39,886 nucleotides of DNA from Candidatus Eisenbacteria bacterium (GCA_035577985.1 DATJZY010000163.1:1-39886); one strand, 5' to 3'. Shown: positions 9,627 to 17,452, counted from the first letter of the stretch. Numbers and translations are program-made. The notes: generated by a model from the letters alone, not told the origin.

Positions 9627-10888
9627 GGCGTGTCTCCCTTCGGGGTCGCGTCGTGGGCGTAGAGGGAACGGACGATGCGCTCGTACGCGGGGCCGACGCT
9701 CATGCGATGCGCGGCGTCCTCGCGGCGCTGGCGCGCGGCGAGATCGGGTCGCTCGTCGGGCGACGCTTCCGGCGCCTCGCCCGACGGCGGTCGCGGCCCC
9801 GCGCCGCGCGTGTGGACGCGCGCCGCGAGGGCGAGCGCGAACGGATCGGCGGCGGTGTGGACTTCGTCCTGGGGCGATCCGAAGAGACGGTCGTCGGTGG
9901 CGTCCCCGGCACCGGACCCGGGGCCGGCGGTCGCGATCCCGTTGCCGCCGTCCTCGTCCGTAGCCGGTGGCTCGGCGCCCGCGTCGTTCGCGAGGCCCTG
10001 CTCGGCGGCGATCGCGGGCTCGCTCCCTGGGCGCCCTCCACGCGTCGCGAGACGCGCATCCGGCTGGCGCCCGGTCCGTCCCGCCGCGCGCCGGCGCGTC
10101 TCTTCGGCGCGCGCCAGCTCGTCGCGCACGCGGTCCCACGCCTCGCCCCAGAGCGAACGGCGGATCCGCTCCTGGGCGATCGTGGGCCACGACGTGGCGT
10201 TGGCGCCGTCGCCGCCGCCGATGGCGCGCGTCGCGTGGCCGTCGTGCACGCCGTCGCCGCCGCGGATGCCTCCGTCGCGTCCCACGACGAGGCGGTCGCC
10301 GCGCGTCGCGAGGCCGCGCGTGTCGGCGGCGACGAGCGGAGTGTCGGCGACGACGATCTCGGGTGGGGCGGGGAGGAGGCGCGGCGCGATCGCGACGACG
10401 AGGGCCAGCACGGCGAGTCCTGCGACGGCGGCACAGCACGACGCGACCGGGATCACCGCCGGAACGACGCGCTCGGGCGTCCAGTTCCGGAGCAGGAACC
10501 GGTTCCGCACGGCGAGCAGATCGCGCAGCGGGCTCGGCGTGCGGACGCCGACGAGCGTCGCGAGGGCCCCGCGCAGCCCCGCCGTGTCGTCGATCCACAC
10601 GACCGCCCGCTCGCGTGAAAGGCGCCGCCGCCACCCCAACCGGATCGCGACCACGAGCGTCACGAGGAGCCCGACGGCCGCCGCGCCCGCGACGGCGATG
10701 AACGCGAGCGTGCCGCCGCGGAGCGCGGCCAGGACGGCGAGCGCGGCGCCGGTGCCGGCGGCGGCGACCACCGGATGGACGATCCGCTGCACCTCGCGAG
10801 CGGTGCGGCGCCAGCGCACGCGCCGGAGCTGGTCGAGGATCTGGGGATCGACCCCCACCGCACCCGCGCTCGCTCGGGCTCTTCGCAT
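9623..10888 (-). CDS. Membrane protein of unknown function, first gene of the MoxR operon
   Basis: 421 residues from the ATG at 10888, which has GAGG about 8 bases upstream; a GTG at 10930 would add 14 residues. Two hydrophobic helices at roughly 45-100 and one pair near 155-185 are followed by a long Ala/Gly/Asp/Arg-rich, low-complexity tail (from about residue 200) with a short helical block IAQERIRRSLWGEAWDRV and an acidic-basic C-terminus. The front half vaguely resembles DUF4175-type proteins, which also sit beside MoxR genes, but it is much shorter than those and I would not assign it. The position directly before and overlapping moxR suggests a membrane anchor or client of the MoxR complex (inference). 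The low-complexity tail may be disordered. Confidence 0.7.
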   Translation of the reverse strand: MRRARASAGAVGVDPQILDQLRRVRWRRTAREVQRIVHPVVAAAGTGAALAVLAALRGGTLAFIAVAGAAAVGLLVTLVVAIRLGWRRRLSRERAVVWIDDTAGLRGALATLVGVRTPSPLRDLLAVRNRFLLRNWTPERVVPAVIPVASCCAAVAGLAVLALVVAIAPRLLPAPPEIVVADTPLVAADTRGLATRGDRLVVGRDGGIRGGDGVHDGHATRAIGGGDGANATSWPTIAQERIRRSLWGEAWDRVRDELARAEETRRRAAGRTGRQPDARLATRGGRPGSEPAIAAEQGLANDAGAEPPATDEDGGNGIATAGPGSGAGDATDDRLFGSPQDEVHTAADPFALALAARVHTRGAGPRPPSGEAPEASPDERPDLAARQRREDAAHRMSVGPAYERIVRSLYAHDATPKGDTP

Positions 10889-10907
10889 GCCGCCTCGTGC
10901 TCGCGCG

Positions 10908-10937
10908 ACGATAGTGAAAGCCGCACGCACAGGTCAA
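10908..10937 (-). promoter_or_regulatory. Candidate sigma70-type promoter of the MoxR operon
   Basis: On the minus strand TTGACC (10932-10937) and TATCGT (10908-10913) are separated by 18 bases. The expected start is near 10901, giving a leader of about 13 bases with GAGG before the ATG at 10888. It is the only good match upstream of the seven-gene operon. Confidence 0.45.
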
Positions 10938-10953
10938 CGGCGGCGTGTGCCGT

Positions 10954-10983
10954 TTGACGCTCCCCGCGCGCGACTGGTAACGC
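10954..10983 (+). promoter_or_regulatory. Candidate promoter of the CoA-transferase gene
   Basis: TTGACG (10954-10959) and TAACGC (10978-10983) with an 18-base spacer. Transcription would begin near 10990, about five bases before the ATG at 10995, and no Shine-Dalgarno sequence is visible there, so the mRNA may be leaderless. Confidence 0.4.
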
Positions 10984-10994
10984 CGGGCCGAGCC

Positions 10995-12209
10995 ATGACA
11001 GCATCCTCGTCGCGTCGCGGCGCGCTCTCGGGCGTGCGCGTGCTCGATTTCTCCCACCAGGCCGCCGGTCCGTGGGCCACCTCGCTGCTCGGCGACATGG
11101 GCGCGGACGTGATCAAGATCGAGAAGCCCGGCCGCGGCGATTCGATCCGCTACGCCGATCGCTCGGGCCGCCTTCCGCCCGAGATCGGCGGGCTCAACTT
11201 CCAGGGCCTCAACCGCAACAAGCGCGGCATCACGATCGACATCGGCACGCCGCAGGGCGTGGCGCTCGTGCAGCGGCTCGCAAAGGACGCGGACGTCGTG
11301 GTCGAGAACTTCCGGCCCGGCGTGATGGATCGCCACGAGATCGGCTATCAGCACCTCCGCAAGATCAATCCGCGCATCATCTATTGCTCGATCACCGCCT
11401 TCGGCCCACGCGGTCCGCTCGCGCAGAAACCGGGCATGGACCTCATCATCCAGGCGACGGGCGCGCTCATGGGCCACACGGGCGAGGAGGGTGGTCCGCC
11501 CATCAAGTCGGCGCCGCCGGTCGCCGACATCAACACCGGCATCTACGCCGCCTACGGCATCTGCGGCGCGCTCTTCGAGCGGGAGCGATCGGGCGAGGGC
11601 CAGCACGTCGAGGTGGCGATGCTGGACGCCGTGCTGTCGCTCTTCGCCGACAACGCGGCCAACGTCCTCACGGAGGGCGTCAAGTTCGGGAAGTTCGGCA
11701 GCGGGCATCCCGACCTGGTCCCGTATCAGGCGTTTCCTGCGAGCGACGGCTACTTCATCGTCGCGTGCCTCACGAACGCGTTCTACAAGCGCCTGGCCGC
11801 GGCGCTCGGCCGCGACGACCTGCTGAACGATCCCCGCTTCGCGACGAACCCCTCGCGCGTGAAGCACCGCGACTACGTCGTCGGCGTGCTCTCGGAGATC
11901 TTCGAGCAGAACACGTGCGACCACTGGATCCGGCTCCTCGAGAAGAACGACATCCCGACCTGCCGCGTGAACCGGCTGGAGGACGTGCTCCACTCCGAGC
12001 AGATCAAGGAGAACGGGCTGGTCGTCGAGCGCCAGGACGAGAAGCGCGGGCGCATCTCGATCCTGGGGCCGCCGGTCCATCTCTCGCGCACGCAGACGAC
12101 GTTCGAGCGCCTCGCCCCGGCGATCGGCGAGCACACCGACGAGGTCCTGCGCGAGTTCGGGCTCAGCGCCGCGGAGATCGCCGACCTCCACGCCGCGAAG
12201 GTCGTCTAA
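10995..12209 (+). CDS. Class III CoA-transferase (CaiB/BaiF family)
   Basis: 404 residues, the usual length for a single-module family III enzyme. It opens with LSGVRVLDFSHQAAGPWATSLLGDMGADVIKIEKPGRGD, typical of the family. The catalytic Asp that forms the mixed anhydride is present at about residue 149 in PGMDLIIQATG. RSGEGQHVEVAMLDA and the C-terminal 'LGEHTDEVLREFG'-like end (here IGEHTDEVLREFGL) are also present. It transfers CoA between carboxylic acids in the cytoplasm, donor and acceptor unknown. It is divergent from the MoxR operon and converges on the SnoaL gene with overlapping stop codons. Intact catalytic residue contrasts with the fused homologue at 32121. Confidence 0.93.
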   Translation: MTASSSRRGALSGVRVLDFSHQAAGPWATSLLGDMGADVIKIEKPGRGDSIRYADRSGRLPPEIGGLNFQGLNRNKRGITIDIGTPQGVALVQRLAKDADVVVENFRPGVMDRHEIGYQHLRKINPRIIYCSITAFGPRGPLAQKPGMDLIIQATGALMGHTGEEGGPPIKSAPPVADINTGIYAAYGICGALFERERSGEGQHVEVAMLDAVLSLFADNAANVLTEGVKFGKFGSGHPDLVPYQAFPASDGYFIVACLTNAFYKRLAAALGRDDLLNDPRFATNPSRVKHRDYVVGVLSEIFEQNTCDHWIRLLEKNDIPTCRVNRLEDVLHSEQIKENGLVVERQDEKRGRISILGPPVHLSRTQTTFERLAPAIGEHTDEVLREFGLSAAEIADLHAAKVV

Positions 12210-12625
12210 CCGATTCCGAGCTGGGCGAGGAGCCCGGCGAAGTCGGAGAAGTGCACGTCCTCGACGACGAGGCCGTGCGCGCCCATGCGCGTGAAGGTCG
12301 CGCCTTCGACGCGGACGGTGCGCCCCGTCGCGGGGATGCCGAAGAGCGAACCGCGGTGCGTGCCGGTCATGACCCAGCGGTCGGCATGCCGCTCGCCGTC
12401 GACCACGAGCGAGAGCCGCTCGAGGTGGAAGTCGGGGAACGCTTCGAGCAGCGCGGCGGCGCGCTCGCGGATCGCCGCGCGGCCCTGGATCTCGCCGCGT
12501 CCCACCTCGCGCACGATGGCGTCGTCGGCGAAGACGGCCGCCACGGCGTCCGGGTCGTGCGCGTTCCAGGCGACGTACGTCGCCTCGTTCACCTCGTGCG
12601 TGCGTGCGCGGAGATCGCCGGCCAT
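12206..12625 (-). CDS. SnoaL-like / NTF2-like small protein (ester cyclase type)
   Basis: 139 residues. The alpha+beta-barrel pattern of SnoaL-type polyketide cyclase-like proteins is recognisable: NEATYVAWNAHDPDAVAAVFADDAIVRE, GRAAIRERAAALLEAFPDFHLERL, then MTGTHRGSLFGIPATGRTVRVEGATFTRM. Such proteins act as cyclases, isomerases or small-ligand binders; this subgroup is often annotated as ester cyclase without proof. Its TAG stop overlaps the TAA of the convergent CoA-transferase gene. A hairpin upstream (12645-12667) separates it from the GlsB gene. Confidence 0.8.
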   Translation of the reverse strand: MAGDLRARTHEVNEATYVAWNAHDPDAVAAVFADDAIVREVGRGEIQGRAAIRERAAALLEAFPDFHLERLSLVVDGERHADRWVMTGTHRGSLFGIPATGRTVRVEGATFTRMGAHGLVVEDVHFSDFAGLLAQLGIG

Positions 12626-12644
12626 GGCGCTCCGTACGCTCGCT

Positions 12645-12667
12645 CGCCCCCCTCGAGCAAGGGGGCG
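12645..12667 (-). terminator. GC-rich hairpin downstream of the GlsB-like gene
   Basis: CGCCCCC (12645-12651) pairs perfectly with GGGGGCG (12661-12667) across a 9-base loop, starting nine bases beyond the stop codon of the GlsB-like gene. No U-tract follows, so it is either a U-less terminator or a 3'-end stabiliser. Confidence 0.5.
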
Positions 12668-12675
12668 CGAAGCGC

Positions 12676-12930
12676 TCAGAGGCGCTGCCAGATGAAGAGG
12701 ACGACGAGGGCTCCCACGACCGACATCGCGAACCCCGCCGGGTGGAAGGTGGCGCCCTCCGGCGGCTTCGAGATGAGCCCGCCGATGAAGCCGCCCACGA
12801 GCGAGCCGGCGATGCCGACCACGCTGGTCGCGAGGAATCCCATCTGATCGGCGCCCGGCATGATGGCGCGGGCGACGAGCCCGATCACGAACCCCACGAT
12901 CACGGACCAGATCAACGATCCGATGCCCAT
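12676..12930 (-). CDS. GlsB/YeaQ/YmgE-family stress-response membrane protein
   Basis: 84 residues, three membrane helices. The sequence IGSLIWSVIVGFVIGLVARAIMPG and the glycine-zipper segment VGIAGSLVGGFIGGLI are the family hallmark (formerly transglycosylase-associated protein). Members are small inner-membrane proteins induced by stress in several bacteria; the biochemical role is unknown. ATG at 12930 follows an AAAGGGGG ribosome-binding site. It is flanked on both sides by GC hairpins, so it is probably its own transcript. Confidence 0.92.
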   Translation of the reverse strand: MGIGSLIWSVIVGFVIGLVARAIMPGADQMGFLATSVVGIAGSLVGGFIGGLISKPPEGATFHPAGFAMSVVGALVVLFIWQRL

Positions 12931-12953
12931 GGTTCCCCCTTTGTGGAGCGTGT

Positions 12954-12981
12954 GCGCCCCTCCTGCCGGAGAAGGGGGCGC
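12954..12981 (-). terminator. GC-rich hairpin downstream of the SMR-like gene
   Basis: GCGCCCC (12954-12960) pairs with GGGGCGC (12975-12981), with an inner TCC/GGA stem in the loop. It begins four bases after the stop codon of the SMR-like gene on the minus strand and has no U-tract. Confidence 0.5.
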
Positions 12982-12985
12982 GGTG

Positions 12986-13306
12986 TCAATGCGCGGCCAG
13001 ATGAATCACCGCACCGCCCGCGACGATGAGGGCGCCGCCAGCCATGACCGCGCCGGAGGGCCATTGGCCGAAGAGCGCGGCGCTCACCACCTGGCTCACG
13101 ACGAAGAAGACCGCGATGTAGAGACCCATCAGGCGACCGAAGTCGATCGAGCGGTCGGTGTTCACCACCAGGCCATAGCCGACGAGCAGCGCGGCGCCGA
13201 GCACGACCGACGGCCAGCCCGAACGGACGAGCCCGTGCCGGATTGCGGCATCGCCGCCGATCTCCATCGCTGCGGCCACCATCAGGATCGCGAGCATTCC
13301 GTTCAT
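12986..13306 (-). CDS. Small four-helix membrane protein, SMR/DMT-like
   Basis: 106 residues from the ATG at 13306; the frame opens further to a GTG at 13360, but the shorter form has the standard length of small multidrug resistance proteins. Four helices are visible, with AILMVAAAMEIGGDAAIRHG as helix 1. Glu15 falls where EmrE-type proteins carry their essential Glu14. The third helix is LMGLYIAVFFVVSQVVSAAL. SMR proteins are dimeric proton-coupled exporters of cations or guanidinium in the inner membrane. YnfA-like (UPF0060) proteins are an alternative, and I cannot choose between them. It is divergent from the enoyl-CoA hydratase gene, 59 bases away. Confidence 0.65.
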   Translation of the reverse strand: MNGMLAILMVAAAMEIGGDAAIRHGLVRSGWPSVVLGAALLVGYGLVVNTDRSIDFGRLMGLYIAVFFVVSQVVSAALFGQWPSGAVMAGGALIVAGGAVIHLAAH

Positions 13307-13365
13307 CGGCCAGACGTGTAGCACGAACGGTGGCGCACCGGTGGGGCGGCCTGGTAGCACCGGGC

Positions 13366-14148
13366 ATGGCTCACATCGATCTCGGCTCGACCGGCCTGCG
13401 CGCGACCAAGGAGAAGGGCGTCCTCCGCGTCGTGCTCGACCGCCCCGAGCGGCGCAACGCGTGCACCGTCGAGATGTACCACGGCATCAAGAAGGCGGCG
13501 GTGCTCGCCGAGCGCGATCCGGAGATCGACGTCGTCGTGCTCACCGGCGAGGGCGACTACTTCTGCGTCGGCGGCGAGATGGGCGGCCGGCACGAAGGCG
13601 GCCCGGGCCTCGATCGCGAGACCGACGGCATCGACCTCACGCCGTTCGTACAGCTCGAGCGCTGTCCCAAGATCGTGCTCACCGCGATCAACGGCATGTG
13701 CCAGGGAGGTGGCCTCGTCATGACGATCATGAGCGACGTCTCGGTCGTCTCCGATCGCGCGACGTTCCGCGTCCCGGAGCTGCTGCGCGGCGTCGCCGAC
13801 TGCTACCTCGCCGGCCGCCTCGCGAGCCGCGTCGGCATGGCGCACGCGAAGTACCTGCTCTTCACCGCGCAGTACTTCGGCGCCGCCGAGGCGCTCGCTA
13901 TGGGGCTCGTGTCGCGCGTCGTCCCGCACGCCGATCTCGAGCGCGCGGTCGAGGAGACGATCGGCTGGATCCGCGCGACCGCGCCGCGTGCGCGGACGCT
14001 CTTGAAGCGGGATCTGAATCGCCAGCTCCCGAGCCTCGACCTGCCGATGTTCACCGAGTCGCTCGCCAGCGACGAGGTGCGCGAGGGATTCGAGGCGTTC
14101 GTCGAGAAGCGCGCGCCGGCGTGGGCGCCGGGCGGATCGCGGCGGTGA
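13366..14148 (+). CDS. Enoyl-CoA hydratase/isomerase family protein (crotonase)
   Basis: 260 residues, one crotonase domain. The CoA-binding and oxyanion-hole motifs are present: FCVGGEMGG near 67-74 and NGMCQGGGLVMTIMSD near 109-124. Of the two hydratase glutamates, the one in PELLRG (E138) is kept. The other position, normally Glu two residues after GGG, is Val118, which argues against a classical hydratase and for an isomerase, hydrolase or other crotonase chemistry. The ATG at 13366 was chosen because it begins the crotonase N-terminus and avoids overlap with the divergent gene. It converges on the TIGR04073 gene with 13 bases between stops. Cytoplasmic, acyl-CoA substrate unknown. Confidence 0.88.
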   Translation: MAHIDLGSTGLRATKEKGVLRVVLDRPERRNACTVEMYHGIKKAAVLAERDPEIDVVVLTGEGDYFCVGGEMGGRHEGGPGLDRETDGIDLTPFVQLERCPKIVLTAINGMCQGGGLVMTIMSDVSVVSDRATFRVPELLRGVADCYLAGRLASRVGMAHAKYLLFTAQYFGAAEALAMGLVSRVVPHADLERAVEETIGWIRATAPRARTLLKRDLNRQLPSLDLPMFTESLASDEVREGFEAFVEKRAPAWAPGGSRR

Positions 14149-14161
14149 CGGAGCGGGGACG

Positions 14162-14506
14162 CTACCTCTTGCGGCGGGGCGAGCCGCCCTCATCGAAGTA
14201 GCTCCACGGGTACTCCGGATCGAGGATCGGCGCGTAGTCGGCGGGCAGCGGGAACGGCGCCGAGATGAACTCCCACACGCCGACCAGCGTGCGGGGCACG
14301 ATCATTCCGAGCCCGAGGGCGAAGCCGAGCGGAATACCCTCGGCGGGGCCCCGCTTCCTGGTCTGCGCGACCATGTTGCCGGGCACTTCGAGGAACGACG
14401 TCGTCATGCCGGCGAGCCCGCGCAGAAACTTGTCGGGCGCGGTCTGCGCGCCGGCCGATCCGGCCAGCGCGATGAAGATGGAGGTGAGGACCAGCATACG
14501 CCGCAT
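14162..14506 (-). CDS. Exosortase system-associated protein, TIGR04073 family
   Basis: 114 residues. An N-terminal signal peptide (MRRMLVLTSIFIALAGSAGA) is followed by the typical TIGR04073 body: KFLRGLAGMTTSFLEVPGNM, a glycine-rich hydrophobic stretch, VGVWEFISAPFPLPADY and the closing LDPEYPWSYF. The family is found in exosortase-containing bacteria and is exported; its function is not known. The ATG at 14506 has GAGG eight bases upstream. It lies divergent from the TetR gene at 14630. No exosortase or PEP-CTERM protein is in this window, so the link is only to the genome at large. Confidence 0.85.
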   Translation of the reverse strand: MRRMLVLTSIFIALAGSAGAQTAPDKFLRGLAGMTTSFLEVPGNMVAQTRKRGPAEGIPLGFALGLGMIVPRTLVGVWEFISAPFPLPADYAPILDPEYPWSYFDEGGSPRRKR

Positions 14507-14589
14507 GTCGCCTCGATAGCGTACGTGCGCAGGTCGCGCAGTCACCAATCGCACGCATGGTGTCGAGTCCGAGCCAATCGCCCCCCTTG

Positions 14590-14619
14590 TTGACGAACGA
14601 ACGTTCATTTCGGTATCCC
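14590..14619 (+). promoter_or_regulatory. Promoter-operator module of the TetR/MaoC operon
   Basis: TTGACG (14590-14595) and TATCCC (14614-14619) are 18 bases apart. The spacer holds a near-palindrome AACGAACGTTCATT (14596-14609; 12 of 14 positions symmetrical), placed so that a bound TetR dimer would block RNA polymerase. It is nearly the same module as at 32051-32080 before the P450 gene. The predicted start near 14626 leaves almost no leader before the GTG at 14630. Confidence 0.6.
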
Positions 14620-14629
14620 TACCGGATCC

Positions 14630-15322
14630 GTGGGAGCACGACCCGCCACTGCCCAGCCGTCGGGGCCGAAGGTTTCGACGCCGGCCCTGCCGACCCGCGA
14701 GGCGATCCTCGACGCGGCGGAGGTCCTGTTCGCCGAGCGCGGCGTCGACGGGGTCGCCGTGCGCGACCTGGCGCGCGAGCTCGGGCTCACGCCGTCCTCG
14801 CTCTACAACCACTTCCCGAGCAAGCAGGCGCTCTACGAGGCGGTGCTCGAGCGAGGCTTGAAGCCCTTCGCCGAGCTCTTCGGCGAGGAGGCCGACCCGG
14901 GCGAGATCACGCCCGCGGGCGTGCGGCGCATCGTGAACGCGATCGTCGAGCACCTGGCCGCGCACCCGCACCTGGCGCGCCTGGTGCAGCGCGCGCTCAT
15001 CGAAGAGACGACGAGCGTCCAGGATCTGATCGAGCGCTGGATGCACCCGCTCTACGAGAAGGGCTCGGCGGTCGTCCGCCACGTCTCCGACGACGCCGAC
15101 TGGGACGAGCGCGAGGTGCCGCACCTCGCGATCGGGCTCTTCGCGATGGTGTTCGCCTTCTTCGTCAACGTCCCCGCGCTCCGGCGCATGAAGGGACGTC
15201 GCGGCGAGGGGTTCCCCGTGACGGCGCTCGAGAACCAGAAGCGCTTCCTCGAAAAGGCCATCTACCGACTCGTCGGTCCCCGCAGCGCCACCAGGGGGAC
15301 GCGCGCGTCCGCATCTCGTTAG
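14630..15322 (+). CDS. TetR-family transcriptional regulator
   Basis: 230 residues from a GTG; no ATG is available upstream of the DNA-binding domain. The helix-turn-helix is typical: REAILDAAEVLFAERG, then VAVRDLARELGLTPSSLYNHFPSKQALYEAV. The C-terminal domain (VEHLAAHPHLARLVQRALIEE...) is helical and matches that of the TetR at 28747, so the two are paralogues. The gene is followed after 11 bases by the MaoC hydratase gene, in one operon. A palindrome lies inside its own promoter, so autorepression is likely. The ligand is probably an acyl-CoA or a related catabolic intermediate (inference from neighbours). A C-terminal Arg-rich tail is of no known role. Confidence 0.9.
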   Translation: MGARPATAQPSGPKVSTPALPTREAILDAAEVLFAERGVDGVAVRDLARELGLTPSSLYNHFPSKQALYEAVLERGLKPFAELFGEEADPGEITPAGVRRIVNAIVEHLAAHPHLARLVQRALIEETTSVQDLIERWMHPLYEKGSAVVRHVSDDADWDEREVPHLAIGLFAMVFAFFVNVPALRRMKGRRGEGFPVTALENQKRFLEKAIYRLVGPRSATRGTRASASR

Positions 15323-15333
15323 CCGGAGGATTC

Positions 15334-16473
15334 ATGGCAGAAGCTGCTGAGAAGGTCGAAGGACACGGCGCCCGCATCACCGACGAAGGCATCGCGCGCA
15401 TCCGCGCGCGCATCGGCAAGGGCTTCGAGGGACGTCGCCCGTGGCGTACCGAGGTGACGAAGGACGCCGCGTACCACATGGCCCTCGGCATCGGCGACCT
15501 CTCGCCGCTCTACCACGACGAGGCGTACGCCAAGAAGACGAAGTGGGGCGGCCTCCTCGCGCCCTACATCATGATCCAGACCTTCGACACGCTGCGCTCG
15601 GTCGGCCACAGCGGTCTTCCCGAGGGGCTCCCGGGCGTCCACTCCATCTGGACGGGCTCGCTCTTCGAGTGGAAGCGCCCGCTCAAGGTGGGCGACGCGA
15701 TCCGCGCCGACTCGTACTTGAAGTCCGTCGAGGAGCGCGAGAGCAAGTTCGGCGGCGGCCGCTCGGTCTACCAGACCTACGAGGCCGTCTACCACGATCA
15801 GACCGGCGACGAGATCGGGCTCCGCAACGACACCTGGATCCGCATCGAGCGTCACAAGACCGCCGAGACCAAGAAGTACGGCGCCATCGGGCTCGCGAAG
15901 TGGAAGCCGGCGGACGTCGAGCGGCTCATGGCCGAGTATGCTGCCGAGACACGCGCGACCGAGCGCTGGTGGGACGACGTGAAAGTGGGCGACGAGCTGC
16001 CGAAGCGCGTGAAGGGCCCGCTCACGCCGACCGCCGAGATCGCCTTCGAGTCGCAGCTCGGCATCTACCTCGTCGGCAACAAGGTGGCGGCGAACCTCTA
16101 CGCGAAGCACCCGAAGCTCTTCATCGTGAACGAGCAGGGCGTGCCGGAGCCGCCGCAGCGCGTGCACTGGGACAACGAGTTCACGACCCGGCTGCTCGGC
16201 CTGCCCGGCGCGTACGACCTGGGGCCCGAGCGCTGCGCGTGGCTGATCCAGGTCTGCACCGACTGGATGGGCGACGCCGGGCACCTGGCGCGCCTCGAGT
16301 GCAAGTACCTCAAGTTCAACTACATGGGCGACGTCTCCTGGATCCGCGGTACGGTCGCGGAGAAGCTCGAGCGCGACGGCAAGGCCTACGCACGCGTCAA
16401 GGTCGAGTGCGTGAACCACCGCGACGAGCTGACGGCCGCCGGCACGGCCGACGTGGAGCTGCCGAAGCGCTGA
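15334..16473 (+). CDS. MaoC-like double-hotdog acyl-CoA dehydratase
   Basis: 379 residues with a strong GGAGGA ribosome-binding site at 15325-15330. Two hotdog halves are visible. The N-terminal half carries GIGDLSPLYHDEAYAKKTKWGG, with the Asp...His pattern of hydratase-2 active sites. The C-terminal half contains NEFTTRLLGLPGAYDLGPERCAWLIQV and DWMGDAGHLARL. This layout is that of the large MaoC enoyl-CoA hydratases active on bulky acyl-CoAs, in the cytoplasm. It is co-transcribed with the TetR gene. Its stop is one base from the stop of the convergent hydrolase gene. The exact substrate is unknown; steroid-like or fatty enoyl-CoA would fit the P450 likely controlled by the same regulator. 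Confidence 0.88.
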   Translation: MAEAAEKVEGHGARITDEGIARIRARIGKGFEGRRPWRTEVTKDAAYHMALGIGDLSPLYHDEAYAKKTKWGGLLAPYIMIQTFDTLRSVGHSGLPEGLPGVHSIWTGSLFEWKRPLKVGDAIRADSYLKSVEERESKFGGGRSVYQTYEAVYHDQTGDEIGLRNDTWIRIERHKTAETKKYGAIGLAKWKPADVERLMAEYAAETRATERWWDDVKVGDELPKRVKGPLTPTAEIAFESQLGIYLVGNKVAANLYAKHPKLFIVNEQGVPEPPQRVHWDNEFTTRLLGLPGAYDLGPERCAWLIQVCTDWMGDAGHLARLECKYLKFNYMGDVSWIRGTVAEKLERDGKAYARVKVECVNHRDELTAAGTADVELPKR

Positions 16474-16474
16474 G

Positions 16475-17380
16475 CTAGAGGACGAAGGTCGCGATCGCGC
16501 GCGCCAGTGCCTGCGGCTGATCCTCCGGCGTGAAGCTGTAGGCGTCGTCGATGAGCGCGACGCGGCCCTGCTTCAGCCGGGCCGCGTACGCCCTCGCCTT
16601 CTCGACCGGGAAGACCTGATCCTCGGGCGACCACGCGAAGAGCACGGGCCGGTCGAAGCCGGCGATGAGGCGCAGGCCCGCTTCGTGGAGCGCCACCGCC
16701 GAGGCCGAGGACATCACCTTCGTCGCGTCGCGCAGCACGTCGTCCTCCCGAAGGCATGGCAGGACGTATGAGTCGAAGGCGAGGTCGTCGATGGGGCGCT
16801 TCAGGAGCAGCCCGTAGGCGGCCGGCGTCATGCGAATCGAGCGGTCTTCGAGGGGCGTGAGGAGCTGGCGGAGACCCTGCGGGCTCTGTGCCGCCTGCGG
16901 GAGGACACCGAACGCCTCGGGTGGGAACGCGTCGTCGATGGTCTCGCAGGAGTTGAGGACCAGGCGCGCGATGCGCTGCGGGCGCGCGGCCGTCGCGATC
17001 TGCGAGTAGCAGCCGCCGGAATCGTTGCCGACGAGCGTCGCGGCAGAGAGGCCGAGGGCGTCGATCGCGTCGGCGATGAGCTTGCCGCAGCCGGGGGGCG
17101 TGAGATCGGCGCCAGGGTCGAGCGCGATGCGGTGCGAGCCGAAGGGCAGGTCGAGCGTGATGCAGCGGAAGCGGTCGGCGAGCGCGTCGACGACGCGGCG
17201 CCACAGGTTCGCGTTCGCGAGCCAGCCGTGGGCGAAGACGAGGGCGGGACCGTCGCCGCGCTCGAAGTACTGGAGCGTGCCCTGGCGGAGGGGCAGCGTC
17301 CGCGGCTCTCCCAGCATGGGCGAGCGCCAGAGGTGGGTCGGGGTCTCGGACGAGCGGGGCTCGGAGTGGGTCGTCTGCAT
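16475..17380 (-). CDS. Alpha/beta hydrolase with Asp nucleophile, apparently lacking the catalytic His
   Basis: 301 residues. The oxyanion segment is FAHGWLANANLW and the nucleophile elbow GNDSGG puts Asp120 as nucleophile, as in haloalkane dehalogenases and epoxide hydrolases. The acid loop WSPEDQVFP (Asp254) is present. The histidine loop, normally 'GHF..E.QP', reads AYSFTPEDQP, with Ser282 where His is expected. Hydrolysis of an alkyl-enzyme ester needs that His, so the protein may be a binding protein or work differently. AAGGAG lies seven bases before the ATG. The gene is divergent from a TetR gene with two operators between them, so it is very likely the regulator's target. Confidence 0.8.
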   Translation of the reverse strand: MQTTHSEPRSSETPTHLWRSPMLGEPRTLPLRQGTLQYFERGDGPALVFAHGWLANANLWRRVVDALADRFRCITLDLPFGSHRIALDPGADLTPPGCGKLIADAIDALGLSAATLVGNDSGGCYSQIATAARPQRIARLVLNSCETIDDAFPPEAFGVLPQAAQSPQGLRQLLTPLEDRSIRMTPAAYGLLLKRPIDDLAFDSYVLPCLREDDVLRDATKVMSSASAVALHEAGLRLIAGFDRPVLFAWSPEDQVFPVEKARAYAARLKQGRVALIDDAYSFTPEDQPQALARAIATFVL

Positions 17381-17421
17381 GGGGGGCTCCTTCGGGGGTT
17401 GGGCTGCCGGCTCCTAAGCAG

Positions 17422-17434
17422 ACCGACAGTCGGT
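17422..17434. promoter_or_regulatory. TetR operator, copy 1
   Basis: ACCGACAGTCGGT is a perfect inverted repeat of 6-base arms around A17428. It lies in the divergent region between the hydrolase and TetR genes. Copy 2 begins 32 bases further on (same 13-base frame), about three helical turns away. Confidence 0.6.
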
Positions 17435-17452
17435 ATGGATAATCTGTTAGCG

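Noticed and set aside
7734..10888. MoxR plus VWA proteins as an anti-phage or conflict system
   Set aside because: The DUF58 and BatA-like partners are those of housekeeping MoxR sets; no nuclease, protease effector or defence gene is nearby.
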